From assembly GCF_946220915.1 (NCBI RefSeq), contig NZ_CAMIHH010000023.1:1-35222 (forward strand): 35,222 bases of DNA. Reading direction: 5' to 3'. Source of the stretch: an uncultured Flavobacterium sp. GTDB lineage: Bacteria; Bacteroidota; Bacteroidia; Flavobacteriales; Flavobacteriaceae. A program made the translations under genes and the position numbers. Positions 32,934-35,222 of the stretch are shown here, piece by piece (position 1 is the stretch's first letter; each line of letters starts with the position of its first letter). Below the pieces are notes generated by a model. It was given only the letters and a program-made list of their open reading frames with translations, was not told the origin of the DNA and searched no databases.

Positions 32934-35096
32934 TTAAAAGTTGAGATTATACGTGAGTTTTAAAAAGAACGAACGCCCATATGCCATCGGCAGGCTGGTG
33001 CTCCCGGCATCATGTGCTCCCGATTCGGCTACATTGGACCGGATATTCACTACATTGAGCAGGTTACGCCCACCCAGCGTAGCATCGAGCCTGTTGCCGA
33101 AAAAGCCTTTTTTGACAGAGGCATCCAGCAGCCCGAACGATTCGATTTCCTGAAGGATGAACCTTTGGTTACCATTTTCTGTAACCTGCACGAACTGCTG
33201 CTGCTTGCCGTTGAGCTTATAGAACAGTGATAGCACGGTGTCCCACTTGGGAATCGTATATCCTATACTGGTATTGAACTGCAGGGTATTGAGGAATTTG
33301 TCGTCGGATACAGCAGTGCCGGTATCGATCTTCTTTGATGTTGAGCGGAACGCCACCCCGGCCTTTACCTGCCAGTTATTGTAATTAAGCTGGTGGGTAG
33401 TAGCGAAGTTGTACATTTTGTAAGTATCGATATTGATATATTCAAACTCCCAACGGGGCACAGTACGAACCAAAACAAGCTCAATGCGGTCGTCTATGGC
33501 AATGTAGCTGCCCACAAGGCTGTTAACGAGCTGCAGGCCCGAATCGAAATTGGTGGTTTTGCTGATGCTGGCCTCAACCGACTGACCCGTTTCAGGGATC
33601 AGGTTTTCGTTGCCCTGCACATTATGGTTTGAATCTACAAAGTACGTATATAGCTCATCATAGTTGGGGGTGCGGTACGACCTGCCGAATGATGCACGGG
33701 CTTCGATGCCACGGTCGAACAGGTAACGGAGCCCCATGGAAGCCGACCATTGGTCTTCAAACTTCGACTGGAACGAATAGCGGAAACCGGGGCGGAAGGT
33801 AAAACGATCGGTAAGCGCATACTCCCCGGCGGCAAACACGTCGTAGTTTTCCAGCCGTTGCTTTTGGGCCTGCCCCAATGCTGTAGATCCGCCACTGAGG
33901 AGTTCCCCAGTTGCGGCATTGTAGCCGTTGGTATTAACGAACTCATATCCCAGCTGCATGTCGAATTTCCTGTCGCCAAAAAAATTGGCCAGTGTACCGG
34001 TAGAATATAATACTTCGGTATCCTGGTAAGGCGATAAGGGGGTTGTAGTTGCTTCCTGCCCTGTCTGGATGTAATAGTTAAATTGTTCCAGTTCGCGCTT
34101 TTGCCGCTGGTGTGACAGCGAAACATTATAATCAAGCGTTGTGAGCAGTTTTCCGGAAGCGTTGAAGTGATGGTAAAATTTCTCGGTAAAAAAACGCCTG
34201 TCGCGCGAAACGCGCAGTACCCTGCTATCCACTACTTCGTTTTCCACAATGGGGTTATAAAAGTCTATTTTCTCATCAAAATAATCGAACCTGTAAAATA
34301 TACGGGTATTATTTTTTTGGTAGCGAACCAGGGCATTGCCAAAGTATTGTTCTTTAGGCAGCCAGCTATAGCCACGGTTCACGTCGGGTGTGGCAGGGTC
34401 ATAATCAGTATGGTCACGGCCGCCGCGCTCATCGCGAAAGCCGGTAAAATCGTTCCGGTTGCCGCCAATCCCCACAAACCAGTTTTGGTCTATGCTGTAG
34501 TTAACCCGAAGGGCCTGTATGTGCCGCCCTTTGTCTTTAAGTGGGGAATATTCATTGCCAATGGATTCTTCCTGCGCTGTGGCATTAATTTCCCAGGTAT
34601 ATCGCGAAGATTTTTTGGTAATGATATTAATGATGCCGCTCACTGCATTGGCCCCATGGGTTACGCCCATGGCACCCTCAATGATCTCTACCCGTTCCAC
34701 ATCGTCGAGATTGATTTGTGTAAGGTCAACATTATTCCCAAGCCCCGTGTCGCTTACGAGCGGAATATTGTCTACCAGGACCTTAAGGTATTGGCCGTCG
34801 AGGCCAAAAAGTGATACGGTAGACCGCCCTTCACCTGTATTGGGCTGTACCATTATGTTAAGATACTGGTTAAGTACATCCGCAAGGTTATTGCCTGCCT
34901 GGCGCTGGATATCGTCGCGGGTAATGACCCTTACATTAAAAACTGATTTTTTTATGGACTGCGGCTCCATTTGGCCGGTTACCACTACCTCCTCAAGCTG
35001 TTCGGGTTTAATAGTGTCTGTTACAGTTTCCTGCGCTGCAGCCACGAAACCTGAAAAAAGAAATATATAAAGTAATGCTTTTGTGCCGTTTTGCAT
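32934..35096 (-). CDS. hmuR: TonB-dependent heme receptor (HmuR-like)
   Basis: This 720-residue protein is a TonB-dependent outer-membrane receptor. A signal peptide (cut near AAAQ) is followed by the TonB-box-like EEVVVTGQ and the plug domain (DDIQRQAGNNLADVLNQYLN, GLDGQYLKVLVDNIPL, VERVEIIEGAMGVTHGANAV, GIINIITKK). The rest is a 22-strand barrel ending in Phe. It shows a version of the FRAP/NPNL boxes of heme receptors, as YRTPNYDELY and NENL, with a His (His491, DSNHN) between them, where heme receptors carry a ligand histidine. Together with the following HmuY gene this makes heme the likely substrate. It lacks the N-terminal carboxypeptidase-like domain of SusC-type receptors. It is transcribed from the promoter at 35127-35158. 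Confidence 0.93.
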   Translation of the reverse strand: MQNGTKALLYIFLFSGFVAAAQETVTDTIKPEQLEEVVVTGQMEPQSIKKSVFNVRVITRDDIQRQAGNNLADVLNQYLNIMVQPNTGEGRSTVSLFGLDGQYLKVLVDNIPLVSDTGLGNNVDLTQINLDDVERVEIIEGAMGVTHGANAVSGIINIITKKSSRYTWEINATAQEESIGNEYSPLKDKGRHIQALRVNYSIDQNWFVGIGGNRNDFTGFRDERGGRDHTDYDPATPDVNRGYSWLPKEQYFGNALVRYQKNNTRIFYRFDYFDEKIDFYNPIVENEVVDSRVLRVSRDRRFFTEKFYHHFNASGKLLTTLDYNVSLSHQRQKRELEQFNYYIQTGQEATTTPLSPYQDTEVLYSTGTLANFFGDRKFDMQLGYEFVNTNGYNAATGELLSGGSTALGQAQKQRLENYDVFAAGEYALTDRFTFRPGFRYSFQSKFEDQWSASMGLRYLFDRGIEARASFGRSYRTPNYDELYTYFVDSNHNVQGNENLIPETGQSVEASISKTTNFDSGLQLVNSLVGSYIAIDDRIELVLVRTVPRWEFEYINIDTYKMYNFATTHQLNYNNWQVKAGVAFRSTSKKIDTGTAVSDDKFLNTLQFNTSIGYTIPKWDTVLSLFYKLNGKQQQFVQVTENGNQRFILQEIESFGLLDASVKKGFFGNRLDATLGGRNLLNVVNIRSNVAESGAHDAGSTSLPMAYGRSFFLKLTYNLNF

Positions 35097-35105
35097 TCCG
35101 GTTTA

Positions 35106-35124
35106 ACTTAGATTAATTCTAAAT
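35106..35124. promoter_or_regulatory. Palindromic operator over the hmuR transcription start
   Basis: The 19-nt ACTTAGATTAATTCTAAAT is an inverted repeat (arms match in 7 of 9 positions) located between the -7 element and the ATG of hmuR. It shares ATTCTAAAT with the sites at 35159-35181 and 24554-24576. The position fits repression, and Fur is the natural candidate. Confidence 0.5.
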
Positions 35125-35126
35125 TG

Positions 35127-35158
35127 CAAAACTACATCTGCAAAACGGCATATGCAAA
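35127..35158 (-). promoter_or_regulatory. hmuR-hmuY promoter
   Basis: On the minus strand TTTG (-33, 35158-35155) and TAGTTTTG (-7, 35134-35127) are separated by exactly 20 nt. The ATG is 30 nt downstream of the -7 element. Operator-like palindromes lie on both sides. Confidence 0.7.
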
Positions 35159-35181
35159 TTATTTTTACTAATTCTAAATAA
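35159..35181. promoter_or_regulatory. Second Fur-like operator upstream of hmuR
   Basis: The 23-nt site starts TTATTT and ends AAATAA, with ATTCTAAATAA as its right half, and abuts the -33 element. It is identical at 20 of 23 positions to the site upstream of hmuT. Confidence 0.5.
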
Positions 35182-35222
35182 GATTTCTAATTTGCAATGA
35201 TCCCCGTCACCGGGAAGAGAAC

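Noticed and set aside
1..35222. CRISPR array, tRNA or rRNA genes, prophage or integrative element
   Set aside because: No regularly spaced repeats, no tRNA-like cloverleaf and no integrase, transposase or phage structural gene were found.

Overview
The window looks like chromosomal DNA of a member of Flavobacteriaceae (Bacteroidetes), probably a Flavobacterium or close relative. The evidence is: three proteins that appear to be exported by the type IX secretion system (T9SS); promoters of the Bacteroidetes form (TTTG about 20 nt upstream of TAnnTTTG); little sign of Shine-Dalgarno sequences; and typical flavobacterial families (DUF4837, HmuY, a PIF1-like helicase with a C-terminal HTH). No tRNA, rRNA, CRISPR array, transposase or prophage gene was found.

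Layout. 1-2433: terminator of an upstream gene, a near-match to the ParB site parS, then a PIF1-type helicase. 2440-12062 (minus strand): two large T9SS surface proteins in tandem that share a homologous C-terminal module of about 530 residues. The larger is split by a frameshift inside a TIG domain near 11150. 12063-12430 is AT-rich and has no gene. 12431-14044 (minus): holB (DNA polymerase III delta') followed by a DoxX-like membrane protein. 14518-18980 (plus): pgk, then a LysM lytic transglycosylase, a DUF4837 lipoprotein and an ElaA-type acetyltransferase. 19122-24146 (minus): a double-OmpA-domain protein and the potassium transporter kup (coupled), then a mercaptopyruvate/thiosulfate sulfurtransferase and the cysteine desulfurase sufS.

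24147-35222 is dominated by heme acquisition. An intergenic region with an inverted repeat and CACAAAG-type repeats leads into hmuT-hmuU-hmuV-hmuS (periplasmic-side heme binding lipoprotein, permease, ATPase, cytoplasmic heme-handling protein), which closes with a clear terminator. A leucine-rich-repeat T9SS surface protein and a convergent DsbA/FrnE-like oxidoreductase follow. The window ends with an outer-membrane TonB-dependent heme receptor (hmuR-like) and an HmuY-type heme lipoprotein. Together these give a full route for heme: capture at the surface (HmuY), outer membrane (HmuR), inner membrane (HmuTUV) and cytosol (HmuS). Both heme units carry the same 23-nt palindromic motif at the promoter, which I read as a Fur-type iron-responsive operator.

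I did not find a clearly new defence or mobile system. The points most worth a second look are the shared operator of the heme units, the frameshifted giant surface protein and its paralogue, the double OmpA protein, and the degenerate parS site.
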